Below are positions 49,995 to 58,613 of a DNA stretch of 64,000 nucleotides, piece after piece. The notes under the pieces were generated by a model. That model was not told the origin of the DNA. It made no database searches and saw only the letters and a program-made list of their open reading frames with translations. Positions within the stretch are counted from its first letter, which is position 1, and each line of letters opens with the position of its first letter. A program made the position numbers and the translations under genes. Source of the DNA: DASUAS01 sp963819475 (GTDB lineage: Bacteria > Actinomycetota > Acidimicrobiia > IMCC26256 > DASPTH01); assembly GCA_963819475.1 (NCBI GenBank), contig CAWFWE010000004.1:930001-994000 (forward strand), given 5' to 3'.

Positions 49995-52966
49995 CCTTCG
50001 ATCTCCCATTCGGACCCGCGTCGGACCAGGTGTGTCCCGGCCGCCGTTGGTTCGAACTGGCAGTCCCCGGCGACGACGCGAACGGGTCCATCAGACCACA
50101 CGGTCGCGAGGCCGCGTTCCTTGCGTACTCGCACGCGGTGGCCTCGAAACCGTACGCTCACCTCGAACCCCGACCATTCGCCGGGAAGGCGTGGGTCGAG
50201 GGTGAGCATGCCGGCGGTGTCGGGGCGCATTCCTGCGAAGCCGAGCACGAGCGCGTGCCATACGCTGCCGAGTGTCGCAAGGTGCAGACCACCGGCCGTC
50301 GTCATCGTGAGGTCGTCGAGGTCAATCCGTGCCGCGACCCGGAGCGCTTCGAGTGCGTGGCGGTCATCACGAGTTCGGGCGAACAACGCGGCGTGAATAC
50401 CAGGAGACAGCGAGCTGCCGTGCGCGGTGCGCGGCTCGTAGAACCGCAGATTCGCCTCGAGCGAGCCGGGCACCATCTCGTCGGGTACGAGGTGATGCGC
50501 CATCAGCACGTCTGCCTGCTTCACGACCTGTGCTCCCTGTACCCGTTCCGGGCCCAACAGCAAGTCAGCGCTGACGGGACGTCGGGGCGCGACGTCCTTG
50601 ATGAGGAGGGGTTCGAGCTGATGGAAGCCGGCGAACTGCTCGTAGATGCCGGAGTCCGGTTCGTACCCATCGAAGAGGGCGTCGGCGAGCTCCAGCCACC
50701 GACGCCTCTCGCCCGCATTCCCGTCGTCTCCGAGAGCACTGGCGCCGCGGCGAAGATTCCAGCGCGCCATGATGTTGGTGAACGCATTGTCGTCGACCGG
50801 TTCGTGGTACTCGTCGGGCCCGATCACACCGAAGATGTGCGCGGAGCCGTCAGGTTCAGTGCGGATTCGAGAGGCCCAATAGCGGGCCGTCTCCACCAAC
50901 AGCTCTCGACCAGGTCCCCGCGCGAACCCGTCGTCGCCCGTCCAGTCGATGTACCACGCGGCGGCCCACGCGACGTCGGCGACGATGTGATCTTCGAGCT
51001 GGCCCGTGCGGATGGGCACGAGCCGACCGGCGCGGTCACGAGCCGAGGTTGGCGTGACGTCTCGGCCGCTGCGCGCCGACTCCCACGGGAACCGGGCCCC
51101 CTCATAGCCCGCAACCCGCGCGGCCTCGCGTGCCGCGGGCAATCGCCGCACGCGGTACTCGAGCATCGCACGAGCCGCCTCCGGACGTGTTGCCGCGAGG
51201 AACGGCAACACGAACACGTCCGCGTCCCAGAACACATGCCCGTGGTACGCGGTCCCCGTGAGACCACGCGCGCCGACCGCGGCCTCGCCCGTGTCGGCTG
51301 CGGCGCCGTGCAGGTGAAAGAGCGCGAAGCGGATCGCTTGCTGCAGCGCGTCGTCGCCTTCAATCACGATGTCGCAGTCGGCCCACCGAGATGCCCACCG
51401 TGTTCGATGCTCGGCCAGAAGATGCTCGAAGCCTCGCCCGGCGACGGCGTCGAGACGCTCGAGTGCGCCGGCGGGAGCCGGCACCGCGAGCGGATCGGCA
51501 TCGTACGCGACGACACGTTCGAGCCGGGTGGTCCCGTCGACCGCGCGCAGGCTGTGCTGGGTTGCGGCGGCCACGATCCCAGCCTCTGACCCGACGACGC
51601 GCATCCACGCGCGGTTCTCGGCGCAGCCCTCGTCGGTGGCTGTCACCCCGGTGGGTCGGAGCAGCGGCGCCGGGTCTTCGACATCGTCCGTGTAGGCGGC
51701 TCGCAACACGCCGGTACCAGGCGAACCGAGCGGTTCGAACCGCACGCTGCACATGGTCACGTCTCCGGCGAACTCCTCGCGCAACACGCCGGTGCGAAGA
51801 TCCAGGATCCGGCGCACACCGGCGAGTGACGGCTCGACACCCACGAGGCAGTGCCAGTTGGGACCCGGGAGCAGGCACGTCGCAGCGCCTTCGCCGTCGT
51901 AGATTCCCGACACCAGCGTCTGCGGCGCTGCCGCCGGGTACGCGCCGGCTGGCGCACCGTTCGTCGCGAGCCACCCGTCCGAGATCGTCAGGACCGTCTC
52001 GTCGGCGCGTTCGTGCTCTGCGTCGAGGCGTTCCACCACCACCGACCAGGCGGGCTGTTCGTCGACGGCGGGCGGCTCCATCGCGACGCGACGATCGTGC
52101 TGATCGCGCAACAACTCGATGAACACGGGCGGTCCGCCCCCGAGCGCGTAGACGCCATCAGGCACGCCTTCGGGTTCCACCCCGACAGACACCGCCGTCG
52201 CACCCTGCGCACCCTCGACGAGGATGAGCGAATCACTCCCGGGAAGGCCCCCCAAGCTCCCGAACTCGTCGCCGCCCACGAGCACCAGACCCGGGCCCAC
52301 ACCACGCGCCCACAGGTCGGCGAAGATCCAACGTCCCGAGTCGGCCTTGTCGGTCAGCCCGATCTCCACGTGCTTCGCGTCGCTCGTCACCCGCGGATCG
52401 GCGAGGCCGGCCTCGCGGGCGGCGACCGTCGCGATCTCGACCACCTCCCCCAAGCCGCCGAGCCCGACACCGAACAGGCGCTGCTCCACCGCGTCGAGGA
52501 GCTCCCCGATGCGCGCCTTGGGCGGGTCGGCCCACTCCGGCGCGGCGATGAGGTCGATCTTCCGGCGATTCAACCGTTCCGAGACAATCTCGGTCGGAAG
52601 TCCCCGCTCACCGAGTCGCTCGACGGTGAGCGCGGCGGCCGCGTCGAGCGCCGTGTCCTCCTCGGGCGTCGCGTCACGCCGGTACAGGAGACGCGGGCCG
52701 TGCTCGTCCACGACGAACACCTCGGAGCCGCGATTCATCCCCAGCACCAGCCGTCCAGGCGGCGCCGGCCGTGCCCGCAGCTGGCCGTCGACATTGCCGA
52801 GGTGGGTCCCGCTCACGATCGCGACCGACGCGCCAGCCGCGCACAATCCCTCCACGAGCTGCCGGAACTCGGAAGCATCGGCGCTTCGGTCGGGAACGGC
52901 AGTGCCGTCCCAGTCGAAGACGAACGCCTCGAACCGACGGGCGAAGGGTGTGGATCGTTCGTTCAT
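49991..52966 (-). CDS. HAD phosphatase-GH65 disaccharide phosphorylase fusion
   Basis: 991 residues. Residues 1-250 form a HAD phosphatase of the trehalose-phosphatase type (FVFDWDGTAV with the nucleophile Asp, VAIVSGTHLGNV, LVGGDEFGS). The rest is glycoside hydrolase family 65 (trehalose/kojibiose/maltose phosphorylases): GTAYHGHVFWDADVFVLPFL, the general acid Glu in GVIGPDEYHEPVDDNAFTN and the phosphate site RTAHGSSLSPGIHA. It should split an alpha-linked glucose disaccharide with phosphate to give glucose 1-phosphate. Mycobacterial OtsB1 has the same domain pair. ATG at 52966; the frame extends further without support. Confidence 0.9.
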   Translation of the reverse strand: MNERSTPFARRFEAFVFDWDGTAVPDRSADASEFRQLVEGLCAAGASVAIVSGTHLGNVDGQLRARPAPPGRLVLGMNRGSEVFVVDEHGPRLLYRRDATPEEDTALDAAAALTVERLGERGLPTEIVSERLNRRKIDLIAAPEWADPPKARIGELLDAVEQRLFGVGLGGLGEVVEIATVAAREAGLADPRVTSDAKHVEIGLTDKADSGRWIFADLWARGVGPGLVLVGGDEFGSLGGLPGSDSLILVEGAQGATAVSVGVEPEGVPDGVYALGGGPPVFIELLRDQHDRRVAMEPPAVDEQPAWSVVVERLDAEHERADETVLTISDGWLATNGAPAGAYPAAAPQTLVSGIYDGEGAATCLLPGPNWHCLVGVEPSLAGVRRILDLRTGVLREEFAGDVTMCSVRFEPLGSPGTGVLRAAYTDDVEDPAPLLRPTGVTATDEGCAENRAWMRVVGSEAGIVAAATQHSLRAVDGTTRLERVVAYDADPLAVPAPAGALERLDAVAGRGFEHLLAEHRTRWASRWADCDIVIEGDDALQQAIRFALFHLHGAAADTGEAAVGARGLTGTAYHGHVFWDADVFVLPFLAATRPEAARAMLEYRVRRLPAAREAARVAGYEGARFPWESARSGRDVTPTSARDRAGRLVPIRTGQLEDHIVADVAWAAAWYIDWTGDDGFARGPGRELLVETARYWASRIRTEPDGSAHIFGVIGPDEYHEPVDDNAFTNIMARWNLRRGASALGDDGNAGERRRWLELADALFDGYEPDSGIYEQFAGFHQLEPLLIKDVAPRRPVSADLLLGPERVQGAQVVKQADVLMAHHLVPDEMVPGSLEANLRFYEPRTAHGSSLSPGIHAALFARTRDDRHALEALRVAARIDLDDLTMTTAGGLHLATLGSVWHALVLGFAGMRPDTAGMLTLDPRLPGEWSGFEVSVRFRGHRVRVRKERGLATVWSDGPVRVVAGDCQFEPTAAGTHLVRRGSEWEIEG

Positions 52967-53045
52967 CGCCGCGGGCGATCGGTGGCACTCACGGTCCGCG
53001 CGCGAGGCCGCCGCAGGCGCGCCCGTACGAGCCGGGGCACGCCGA

Positions 53046-54701
53046 TCACGACGCCGGCGTCGGGACCGTCGACGGTTGTCCAGTTGCTGAGCAGGCTTGC
53101 CAGGCACGGGTTCGCTCGATCAACTCGATGGGACGCTCGAACGTCAGCGCGGGCTGGCCCTCGAACACGAGGCCATGGTGGCCGTCGACCGTGATGACGT
53201 CGCCTTCGGCCACCTCGTGTTCGGCGAAACACACCCGCTCTCCGCCAGCGTCGATGACCATCTCGCCGCAGCCGACCACGCACACGACGCCGAGCTGCCG
53301 TGCGACGACCGCCGCGTGCGACGTCCGGGCCCCGTAGGTGGTGACCAGCCCCGCACACACTTCAAGCCCGGCGATGTCATCGGTCGTGGCGGTGCCGCGT
53401 AGGAGGATCACCGAATCGCCATTGGCGGAGAATCGACGAGCGGACGCGACGCTCAACGCCACCCGACCCGAGACGACGCCGCTGCCGGCCGCGATACCGC
53501 AACTGATCGGTGAGACATTCACGTCGAGTCGTGCGGTCGCGATCGCGTCGAGGTCGTACCCATCCAGACGCTGCACCGCCGTGCTCGGATCGATGAGGCC
53601 CTCGTCAACGAGATCGCATGCGACGCGTAGCGCCGCGAGCGGTGTTCGCTTGGCGTTGCGTGTCTGCAACATCCAGAGCGTGCCGTCCTCGACGGTGAAC
53701 TCGAAGTCCTGTGCGTCGCGGAAGAGTGCTTCGAGCAGCGTGGCGACGTGTTGCAGCTGGTGAGCGAGCCCGGGGACGGCCGCGATCAGCGCCTCGGAAT
53801 CACCCGCTGCGTCGCGACCGGCCACGATGTCTTCCCCCTGAGCGTTGAGCAGGAAGTCGACATAGAGGCGGCGCTCTCCGGAAGCCGGATCCCGAGTGAA
53901 GCCGACGCCCGAACCGGAGCTCAAGCCAAGGTTGCCGAACACCATTGCTTGCACAGTCACCGCCGTTCCGGCCTTGCCGTCGAGTTCCTCCAACCGGCGA
54001 TACTCGACGGCACGAGGCGCTGACCATGACCGCAGCACCGATTCGACGGCGTTCATCAGTTGCTGCATGGGATCCTGCGGGAACGGATGACCGGTAAGCG
54101 ATTGGTACACGTCTTGCAGATGACCGACCACGACCCGCAGCGACGCAACGTCGAGCTCGTCGACCACCGGCACACCCTCGCGAGCGAGCGCCTCCGCGAT
54201 CACGGCACCAAACGGATCGGATGGGCATCCATCCACGACCTCGGCGTAGGTGTGGATGAACCGGCGATACGAATCCCAGACGAACGTCGGGCTTCCGGTC
54301 GCGCGAAGTAGCCCGGGAACGGTGATGTCGTCGAGACCGATGTTCAGGATCGTGTCGAGCATGCCGGGCATCGAGACCGCTGCACCGGAACGGACCGACA
54401 TCAGGAGCGGTCGGCGACTACCGCCGAAGCTCCGGTTCGTGGCCTGCTCGAGGATTGCCACACCGCGCCGGAGCAACTCTTCGGTTTCGGGAGGGAGTTG
54501 TCGTCCGTTGTCTTCATAGCAACGGCAGAGATCGGTCGTCAGCACGAACGCCGGCGGTACAGGCAGGCCGGCTTCGTTCATCCTCATGAGGTTGTAGGCC
54601 TTGTTGCCGACCTGTTCGAGGTTGACGTCGCGCAGACTCGTCTGGCCGATGACCGGGAGGGGATGAGAAGGGGAAGGAGCAGGCCCGGGTCGGTCGTTCA
54701 T
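53046..54701 (-). CDS. Pyruvate phosphate dikinase lacking the C-terminal barrel
   Basis: 551 residues, against about 880 for full PPDK. The ATP-grasp part is typical (VGNKAYNLMRMNEAGLPVPP, SVRSGAAVSMPGMLDTILNI, FVWDSYRRFIHTYAEVV, TAVTVQAMVFGNLG). The swivelling phosphohistidine domain has TYGARTSHAAVVARQLG with the catalytic His. The PEP/pyruvate TIM barrel is absent. Similar short forms occur in mycobacteria. It could make phosphohistidine from ATP and phosphate, but needs another acceptor. The ATG overlaps the upstream gene (ATGA); the GH65 start is 79 bases after its stop. Confidence 0.9.
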   Translation of the reverse strand: MNDRPGPAPSPSHPLPVIGQTSLRDVNLEQVGNKAYNLMRMNEAGLPVPPAFVLTTDLCRCYEDNGRQLPPETEELLRRGVAILEQATNRSFGGSRRPLLMSVRSGAAVSMPGMLDTILNIGLDDITVPGLLRATGSPTFVWDSYRRFIHTYAEVVDGCPSDPFGAVIAEALAREGVPVVDELDVASLRVVVGHLQDVYQSLTGHPFPQDPMQQLMNAVESVLRSWSAPRAVEYRRLEELDGKAGTAVTVQAMVFGNLGLSSGSGVGFTRDPASGERRLYVDFLLNAQGEDIVAGRDAAGDSEALIAAVPGLAHQLQHVATLLEALFRDAQDFEFTVEDGTLWMLQTRNAKRTPLAALRVACDLVDEGLIDPSTAVQRLDGYDLDAIATARLDVNVSPISCGIAAGSGVVSGRVALSVASARRFSANGDSVILLRGTATTDDIAGLEVCAGLVTTYGARTSHAAVVARQLGVVCVVGCGEMVIDAGGERVCFAEHEVAEGDVITVDGHHGLVFEGQPALTFERPIELIERTRAWQACSATGQPSTVPTPAS

Positions 54702-56683
54702 CGGGTGATCACCTCGGCGAGGATGCGGTCGCGGAGCTGGAGCGCCGAACGCATCAGCGCGTCGGTGGCGTCCTCGAGGGCGCGCGAGATGTCGTTGACG
54801 ACTTGCAGCGTTCGGAAGTCGGGCGCAGCGACGGTGATGGAAGCGCGAGCGGTTCGATCTGCCCGGTCGGCGTCGTGTTCCAGCTCCACGACCCGGTCGA
54901 TGGCCAATAAGAAATCCTCGATGTCGTCCGGTCGCGCATCGTCGAGGACGAGCCGAGCGATTTCGAGCGCCTTGAGATGCTCCTGCCCGGCCACGACTGC
55001 CAGCGAGGCCAGGGGCTCTAGGACCGGCCGAATGACGGGAGCGCCGTCGCGAGACAGGAGCGTCAGTTGGAACAGAGCCTCTTCGAATGCGTCGATCGCG
55101 TCGTCCTGAGTCGTGAGGTGGCCCGCGAGCGCCTCGCCACCGGTAGCGCGGCTAGCAGCCGAGCGTGTGGCGATGACGATCTGGTCGGCGCGATGCTCCC
55201 ACCCGCTCGCGCGTTTGGAAGCGCGCTGCGCGAACTCGGCGCCTTCGTCATCGCCCATCCGCACGATGGCAGTCCGCAGTGCCAGAGCCGCTTCGACCAC
55301 GAGGCTTGCATGGTCGGAGGCGGCTTCCAAGATCTGACTCTGGGCGGCGTGGAGGTGGCTGAGGACCTCGACTCTGAGCTCGTCGCGGATGAGCCGGTGT
55401 GACTTGCCCGCGAGCAGACCCCGTGCCGTTGTCTGCAGGGCGAACTGCAAGACGCCGACGGTTGCCTCGGACCCCAGCACCTCACGAACCGGTGTGCCGT
55501 ACGCGGGTGGCACCTTCATGGCTTGTTCGACGGCCGCGAAGATGAGGCGCTCGCCGCCGAGCTGGAGAAAGGCTCGATGTCCACATTCTTCATCGGCTGC
55601 CCAGCGCAGCAGCGCCACCGCGGTCTTCTTGCCGACCAGCGGCATCAGCTGTTTGCGCGCCTTGTTCCAGTCGATGAGGAACACGAGCCGCGAGCCCAAA
55701 TGAGCGAGGTATGTCTCGAGCGCCTCTTGGCTGGACGCTTGGAACCGGCCCGTTGCCAGGTGATGCTCTCCCAAGCCGACGCCGCCGTCTCGACGCTCGG
55801 TGTGCGACCAGTCGATGTCGAACGGATCGAGCATGTCTTGGAAGAAGGCGAGCCGGGGAACGTGCACGTCGGTATAGGTGACGGTTGCTGCCAGCCCTTC
55901 GACGGCGACGACGAGCACGTGGGCCTCGGTCATCCCGATGTCGTTCTGGATGAGAAGCCGCCCCGCGACATGTGTCGCCGTCGTTCCTAGACCCGGGTGA
56001 TCGAACTTCAGAGTTGCGGTTCGGCGAATCCCGGTCATGAACGCCGTGATGAGCTGTCGGTCGTCATCGTTGATCGCATAGACCGAGGCACCATCGAGAG
56101 TTTCGGTGGCAATCTCAGCCTGAACCCGGTTGAGCGCCCGGTGGGCATCCATGACCAGGACGTGAAGAGAATCGCCGACCGAGCGGTCGCCCGATGTGGC
56201 GCGTTCGACGTAGTCGTATGGCACCCGGTCGCCGGCGAAGTCCGGTGCTGCGAAACGAAGATGGTCGAGTCGAGAAGGGTCGGGCGATTGTTCGACCTCG
56301 GCGACCGCGAACGGCTTCAGCATGTCGTCGATGGAGTGCATCAGGGCATCGTGGATCTCACCGACGCGTGGTACGACGAACGCGTTGTCGTCATCGCCCG
56401 CCACGGCCGACTCCACGATCTGGTCGAGCCATTGGTCGTTGATCCCCGCCGCGAGTCGTTCGCCATGGAGCGACGGCGCGGGGCGATCGGGCAGCCGGGC
56501 GCGGGCAGCCGATGTCTGCAGCAGGGTGAGGTAGTACTTGGCGCGGTCGTTGGCTTCGATCGCTTGATTCACGAGTGACGGCAGCATCAGGGCCAGCTCG
56601 CCGAGCTCACGGACGACGTCGTGCTTCGAGGCCGGACCGCGCGTGGGCGCGGGAATGGTCGTGGGGTCGGTTCCTACAGCCAT
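54698..56683 (-). CDS. Long helical protein with PhoU/DUF47-like C-terminus
   Basis: 661 residues, no signal or membrane helix. The last 230 residues are helical and acidic with the layout of PhoU/DUF47 phosphate-signalling proteins (LVVEAALALRTAIVRMGDDE, EEALFQLTLLS, DDIEDFLLAIDRVVELEHDA, DISRALEDATDALMRSALQL). The first 400 residues are not recognised; they contain HVLVVAVEGLAATVTYTDVH and FLIDWNKARKQLMPLVGKKT. The start overlaps the CYTH-CHAD gene by 10 bases and the end overlaps the PPDK gene, so it is tightly coupled to both. Confidence 0.7.
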   Translation of the reverse strand: MAVGTDPTTIPAPTRGPASKHDVVRELGELALMLPSLVNQAIEANDRAKYYLTLLQTSAARARLPDRPAPSLHGERLAAGINDQWLDQIVESAVAGDDDNAFVVPRVGEIHDALMHSIDDMLKPFAVAEVEQSPDPSRLDHLRFAAPDFAGDRVPYDYVERATSGDRSVGDSLHVLVMDAHRALNRVQAEIATETLDGASVYAINDDDRQLITAFMTGIRRTATLKFDHPGLGTTATHVAGRLLIQNDIGMTEAHVLVVAVEGLAATVTYTDVHVPRLAFFQDMLDPFDIDWSHTERRDGGVGLGEHHLATGRFQASSQEALETYLAHLGSRLVFLIDWNKARKQLMPLVGKKTAVALLRWAADEECGHRAFLQLGGERLIFAAVEQAMKVPPAYGTPVREVLGSEATVGVLQFALQTTARGLLAGKSHRLIRDELRVEVLSHLHAAQSQILEAASDHASLVVEAALALRTAIVRMGDDEGAEFAQRASKRASGWEHRADQIVIATRSAASRATGGEALAGHLTTQDDAIDAFEEALFQLTLLSRDGAPVIRPVLEPLASLAVVAGQEHLKALEIARLVLDDARPDDIEDFLLAIDRVVELEHDADRADRTARASITVAAPDFRTLQVVNDISRALEDATDALMRSALQLRDRILAEVITR

Positions 56684-58191
56684 GCTCGTGCCTCTGCGTG
56701 TCGTTTCGAGGCCTGGTGCCAGGTCGCCGGCCATGCTTCTCGGAGGCGTCCCTGCTCTCGTTGTTCCGTTGCGATGAGGCCACCGATTGCGATGCGACAG
56801 TCGACGAGCTCGACCGCGGCGTCTCGGAGCCACGCTTCGGCGACCACGGTGTCGTGGTAGTCACCCAAGACGGTCTGTACCGCTTCGACGCCGGCCGCGA
56901 ACCGGCGGGCGGGTCGCCCGACGACCGGTGCTACCGCTTCGGCGGCGTACCGGCAACGCTTGGCAGCGATGCGGATCCGGTGGAGCTCCTCGTCGGTGGG
57001 GTCCTCGCCGGCGGCCTCGACGGCCGCCGCGATTTGGTTCCATCGGCGTTTCACCAGCCGCCGGGCGAGGTCGGCGCCGGGTCGGGTTGCCTTCTCGCCC
57101 GAAGCTTGAGCAATCGGCGGTTCGGATGCGAACTCGACCAGCGCTCGGAGCGCGCGGTCATAGCGCTCGGAGCGCAGCGCCTCGAGCAGGCCCCGATGTG
57201 CGTCGAGTCGCAATGCCGCCAGTCGGGTCAGGAGTTCCGACGCGGCCGGTTGATCCAGGTCGGACAGTCCGCATGAGTTGGCAGCGAACCGAGCCCCGAG
57301 CACGTCGAGGTCGCGCACCGGGCCCACCGCCTGCCCCAACCAGCTGAGCTCCTCACGGAGGTCGCCCGTCGGAGCCTCGTCGAGGAAGCCCGAGAATGTG
57401 CGAAGGTCGGAACGGAGCCGGCGCGTGGCTACCCGATAGAGGTGCACAGCTTCGGGATCGTGGCCGAGGCGGACACCGGGGTCATGCATGAGGATTTCGA
57501 TCACCGACGACGCGGTCAGGTGGCGAATCAGATCCGCGGTCGACGCGTGGGGTCCGACCGCCTCGACCACCACCGACGGCGGTTGCTGTGCCCTCCGACC
57601 GAGAGCGCGTACAAGCTTCGGGAGTGGTCGCTCGACGCGGCAGCCCGCGTCGACCAGCGCCGAAACAGCAAACCGGAGCGCGGCGCGGCTTCCCGGGCTG
57701 TCGTCGGTTGCTTCGACCTCGACCTCGCGGAAGTGGTCAAGCTCGCGAGCTCCGTCGAAGATCGAGACCGAATCGTCGACAAGCTCGATCAGGGTCTGTC
57801 CCTCGGCGTCGTGAACCTGCACGGGGACCCGGGTCGTGTGCAGCCGAGCCACACCCGTCAAGGGACGGCCCCGAGTGAAACCCCGAACCAAGTCGCGTGC
57901 CTCTCCAGGCACCGTGCCCATCTCGCCGTCGAAGCTCAGCTCCTCGCGAGCGATCACGCTGCCGGCTCCATGCGCCGGGAGCTTCAGCGTCCAAGGACTC
58001 CCCGATTCGCCCCGGCGGTGACGAAGCGTGATACCCCAGCGCGCCAACTCCAGGTCGGGTGTGTCGTAATAGGTGGCATCGAGTTCACGAACGGGCTGCG
58101 CGACCGTAACCGCCGCCTCGGCCAGTCCCTCGAGGGCGGGCAGTCGAAACCCATCGCTCGGAACAAGCTTGGCTTCCAGTTCGAGAGTCAT
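56674..58191 (-). CDS. CYTH-CHAD domain protein
   Basis: 505 residues. The N-terminal CYTH domain starts LELEAKL (the ExExK triphosphate-binding motif) with ELDATYYDTPDLELARWGIT and WTLKLPAHG. From about residue 225 is a CHAD domain with the conserved basic helices HLYRVATRRLRSDLRTFSGF and HRIRIAAKRCRYAAEAV. CHAD domains bind polyphosphate and CYTH domains hydrolyse triphosphate, so polyphosphate or triphosphate metabolism is likely. ATG at 58191 (GTG just before it). First gene of the five-gene operon. Confidence 0.92.
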   Translation of the reverse strand: MTLELEAKLVPSDGFRLPALEGLAEAAVTVAQPVRELDATYYDTPDLELARWGITLRHRRGESGSPWTLKLPAHGAGSVIAREELSFDGEMGTVPGEARDLVRGFTRGRPLTGVARLHTTRVPVQVHDAEGQTLIELVDDSVSIFDGARELDHFREVEVEATDDSPGSRAALRFAVSALVDAGCRVERPLPKLVRALGRRAQQPPSVVVEAVGPHASTADLIRHLTASSVIEILMHDPGVRLGHDPEAVHLYRVATRRLRSDLRTFSGFLDEAPTGDLREELSWLGQAVGPVRDLDVLGARFAANSCGLSDLDQPAASELLTRLAALRLDAHRGLLEALRSERYDRALRALVEFASEPPIAQASGEKATRPGADLARRLVKRRWNQIAAAVEAAGEDPTDEELHRIRIAAKRCRYAAEAVAPVVGRPARRFAAGVEAVQTVLGDYHDTVVAEAWLRDAAVELVDCRIAIGGLIATEQREQGRLREAWPATWHQASKRHAEARAWL

Positions 58192-58613
58192 CACACGCGT
58201 CGAACGTCCATGACGGCGACTCTGTATCGAACTGGCTGCCGGCTTCCAAGGCGCATCGTCATCCCTTGTCGGCGTTCGTCGCAGCCACACCTCTGACCCA
58301 GGATCCCTTTGGAGTGTTGACGCTTGCCTTGTCGCTGGAGGTCAGGGCTGGCTGCGACTTCTGAATGACGGAAGGGCAGCGGCTGCACCGGGGTTCGCAG
58401 CCGTGCTCTTCTTTGCCGAAGTGTCGATCCGACTCATGATGCCGTTCGTACCGCCACCCGACCCACGGCAACCCACTCAGCACAGCGATTGTTCACCTCT
58501 CATTCACGTGGTGGCTACTCGATGATCAATCCTCGGAGCGCGGCTGACCAAGCACACCACGACATGCCGGGCCGCACGTCTGGGTCCGAGAGAACCTGTC
58601 GTACAGTGACGGT
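58192..58613. other. Divergent promoter region between the CYTH-CHAD and formate dehydrogenase genes
   Basis: 422 bases between divergent operons. A TACAGT box (58602-58607) stands 6 bases before the fdh GTG. A short minus-strand frame near 58434 starts well but runs into a stop after about 30 codons; I do not call it a gene. Confidence 0.5.

Noticed and set aside
58259..58483. Short minus-strand frame before the formate dehydrogenase genes
   Set aside because: No recognisable domain and no convincing start; it lies in a divergent promoter region.
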